Positions 6,077 through 7,496 of a stretch of DNA of 7,496 bases are shown here, in pieces. Numbering within the stretch: the stretch's first letter is position 1; each line of letters begins with the position of its first letter. The DNA is taken from NCBI GenBank assembly GCA_025454715.1, contig JALONY010000248.1:1-7496 (forward strand). Reading direction: 5' to 3'. Source of the stretch: Anaerolineae bacterium (GTDB lineage Bacteria > Chloroflexota > Anaerolineae > Aggregatilineales > Phototrophicaceae). The position numbers and the translations under genes are program-made. The notes beneath the pieces were generated by a model. That model did not search any database and was not told the origin of the DNA. It saw only the letters and a program-made list of their open reading frames with translations.

Positions 6077-7342
6077 TCAGTTCCAATCGTCCAGCGGCTG
6101 GGCGCGCAAATGCGCCCCATCGGCCTCGCCCAAACGTGCGGGCGTCAACAGGCCGGTCAGTGGGCGGGGGTGGACGCACCCCACCCGCAGGTAATTGTCA
6201 GTATACCCCACATTCACGAAGCCGTCCGGCGTGGCACCGGCCACGTTCTCCCACAAAACTGGGCGAATCTGCCCGACGAACCGCTGCATGAAGCGCTGGT
6301 GTTGCGCCGCCCCGTGGGCAATCAAGCGCGCCACCCGCGCTTTTTTGGCCTCCTCGCGGACGTGGCCGCGCATCCGCGCCGCCGCCGTGCCCGCCCGTGG
6401 GCTATACGGGAAGACGTGCAACCCCGCAAAGTCGCACCGCTCGACGAACGCCAGCGACTCGTCGAAATCGGCGTCGGTCTCGCCCGGGAAGCCCGCGATG
6501 ACATCGCTGGTCACGCACAGGTCGGGCGCGACGGCGCGGGCGGCCTGTAACAGCGCGCTAAACTGCGCTTGGGTGGTGCGGCGCAACATCCGCTTGAGCG
6601 TGCGGTCACTGCCCGACTGGAGCGGCAGGTGTAAGTGGCGACACACCCGCGCATCCGCCCACAACGTGAAGAAATCGGGGTGCAAATCCCACGGCTCGAC
6701 CGACGACAAGCGCAGGCGCGGCAGGTCGGTCTCGCGCAGAATTAAGCGCACCAGCTCGTATAGACCGTTGGGTAGCCCGAGGTCGTGGCCGGTGCTGCCG
6801 AGGTGGACGCCGGTCAGCACCACCTCCGAGTAGCCCATCGCCAGCAGGCCGCGCACCTCGTCCACCACCTCGGCAAATGGGCGGGTGCGCCCCGCCCCCC
6901 GCGCCGTACAAGCGTTGTCGCAACCGTCCTGCACCTTCACGAACGCCCGCGTGCGCGTCACACCGGCCTCCCGCGCCAGCGGCTCATGGTCGAACGGCTG
7001 GGGCGGCTGGCCGGTCAGGTGCTGCACCAGCGTATCCTTGCCGGTGTTATCGACCACGCGCACCACCCCCGCCAACCCACGCACCTCGTCGGGCGCGAGG
7101 TGCGCGTAGCAACCGGTCACGGTGATGTGCGCGTCGGGGTTGGCGCGGTGCAATTCGCGAATCAGCTTGCGGCTGCTGGCGGTGGCCTGCTGCGTCACCG
7201 CGCAGGTGTTGACGACGTGCCACTGGGCGGTGGTGGGGTCGTCGGTCAGGGTGTGGCCTTGTGCTTGCAATTGCCGACCGACTGCGTCCAGCTCGGCTTG
7301 GTTCAGGCGGCAACCGGTCATGCGGAGGTGGGCGCGGGTCAT
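6077..7342 (-). CDS. mtaB: MtaB-type tRNA t6A37 methylthiotransferase, lacking the third radical SAM cysteine
   Basis: MtaB is a radical SAM enzyme that converts t6A at position 37 of ANN-decoding tRNAs to ms2t6A. The 421-residue protein has the N-terminal UPF0004 domain with its three cluster cysteines (C11 in TGCRLNQAE, C47 in NTCAVT, C78 in TGCYA), the radical SAM domain from about 130, and a C-terminal TRAM-like RNA-binding domain (about 355-415). MtaB rather than MiaB is indicated by TGVHLGSTGHDLG (177-189) and the GCRLNQAE start. LQSGSDRTLKRM and GFPGET are normal. The radical SAM motif reads QDGC141DNAC145T followed directly by ARGAGRTRP. Relatives have CxxxCxYCIIPxARG, so the third cysteine and about five neighbours are absent, in frame. 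A [4Fe-4S] cluster could not be held normally. The start codon overlaps the preceding stop (ATGA), showing coupling. The gene call is secure; function as written is doubtful. Confidence 0.92.
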   Translation of the reverse strand: MTRAHLRMTGCRLNQAELDAVGRQLQAQGHTLTDDPTTAQWHVVNTCAVTQQATASSRKLIRELHRANPDAHITVTGCYAHLAPDEVRGLAGVVRVVDNTGKDTLVQHLTGQPPQPFDHEPLAREAGVTRTRAFVKVQDGCDNACTARGAGRTRPFAEVVDEVRGLLAMGYSEVVLTGVHLGSTGHDLGLPNGLYELVRLILRETDLPRLRLSSVEPWDLHPDFFTLWADARVCRHLHLPLQSGSDRTLKRMLRRTTQAQFSALLQAARAVAPDLCVTSDVIAGFPGETDADFDESLAFVERCDFAGLHVFPYSPRAGTAAARMRGHVREEAKKARVARLIAHGAAQHQRFMQRFVGQIRPVLWENVAGATPDGFVNVGYTDNYLRVGCVHPRPLTGLLTPARLGEADGAHLRAQPLDDWN

Positions 7343-7496
7343 GGCTGGGTCACCACCACGTTATCGAAGGCGGCCTCGACATCGGCCTCGGACGGCGTGA
7401 TGACCGCCACCCCGACCTGCCCGCTGGCGAACGCGGCATCGGTCAACGAGTCGCGCAGTTGCCCGCCGACGCATTGCCCGCCCGCGTAGGTGCTCA
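7339..7496 (-). CDS. C-terminal 51 residues of an unidentified protein, possibly LamG/DUF1080-like (5' end outside window)
   Basis: The frame is open from the window edge to the TGA at 7341-7339, which shares bases with the mtaB ATG (ATGA). The residues GQVGVAVITPSE...VEAAFDNVVV resemble the last strands of concanavalin-like jelly-roll domains (LamG, DUF1080 or glycan-binding type), where a 'G-x-v-G-v' strand is followed by 'v-x-F-D-N-v-x-v'. That would suggest a surface or secreted carbohydrate-related protein, but only 51 residues are visible and the match is by pattern only. The four-base overlap makes it the upstream member of the mtaB operon. I cannot name its function. Confidence 0.6.
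   Translation of the reverse strand, partial: STYAGGQCVGGQLRDSLTDAAFASGQVGVAVITPSEADVEAAFDNVVVTQP

Noticed and set aside
5569..6291. Long + strand open frame starting with a His-rich stretch, opposite yqeY
   Set aside because: It is an antisense shadow of yqeY and mtaB in GC-rich DNA; its composition follows the complement of their codons and it has no recognisable domain.

Overview
The window is a GC-rich, gene-dense piece of bacterial chromosome. High GC, short overlaps, GAGGAG-type ribosome binding sites and a conserved housekeeping cluster suggest a free-living bacterium. My guess from protein style is Chloroflexota (Anaerolineae-like), but nothing in the window proves it. I saw no rRNA, tRNA, CRISPR array, transposase or phage gene.

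The left part (1-1445) is on the + strand: the C-terminal end of a nitroreductase-like flavoprotein, a short gap with a candidate promoter, and an extended-SDR NAD(P)-dependent epimerase/dehydratase. A strong hairpin at 1468-1499 lies between this gene and the convergent - strand genes.

The right part (1521-7496) is one - strand run, read from right to left: the C-terminal end of an unidentified protein, mtaB (tRNA t6A37 methylthiotransferase), yqeY (GatB/YqeY family), pgpH/yqfF (7TM-HD cyclic-di-AMP phosphodiesterase), ybeY (rRNA-processing endoribonuclease) and a membrane-anchored GH18-like protein. Gaps are at most 29 bp or the genes overlap, so it is probably an operon. The order mtaB-yqeY-pgpH-ybeY matches the yqeV-yqeY-yqfF-yqfG order of the Bacillus dnaK-era region with the intervening genes removed, which supports the assignments. 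Its theme is translation and RNA maintenance plus second-messenger turnover.

The main surprise is that three of the genes lack short internal pieces. pgpH is split into three reading frames, with about one transmembrane helix missing at the first break and the HD metal-binding motif missing at the second. mtaB is in frame but lacks the third cysteine of its radical SAM CxxxCxxC motif. The epimerase is out of frame immediately before its Rossmann glycine motif. Four small losses in 7.5 kb, on both strands, next to apparently intact genes (yqeY, ybeY, the GH18-like gene), are not ordinary decay. An assembly or consensus fault is the leading explanation; real gene loss or precise DNA excision would be the exciting alternative.
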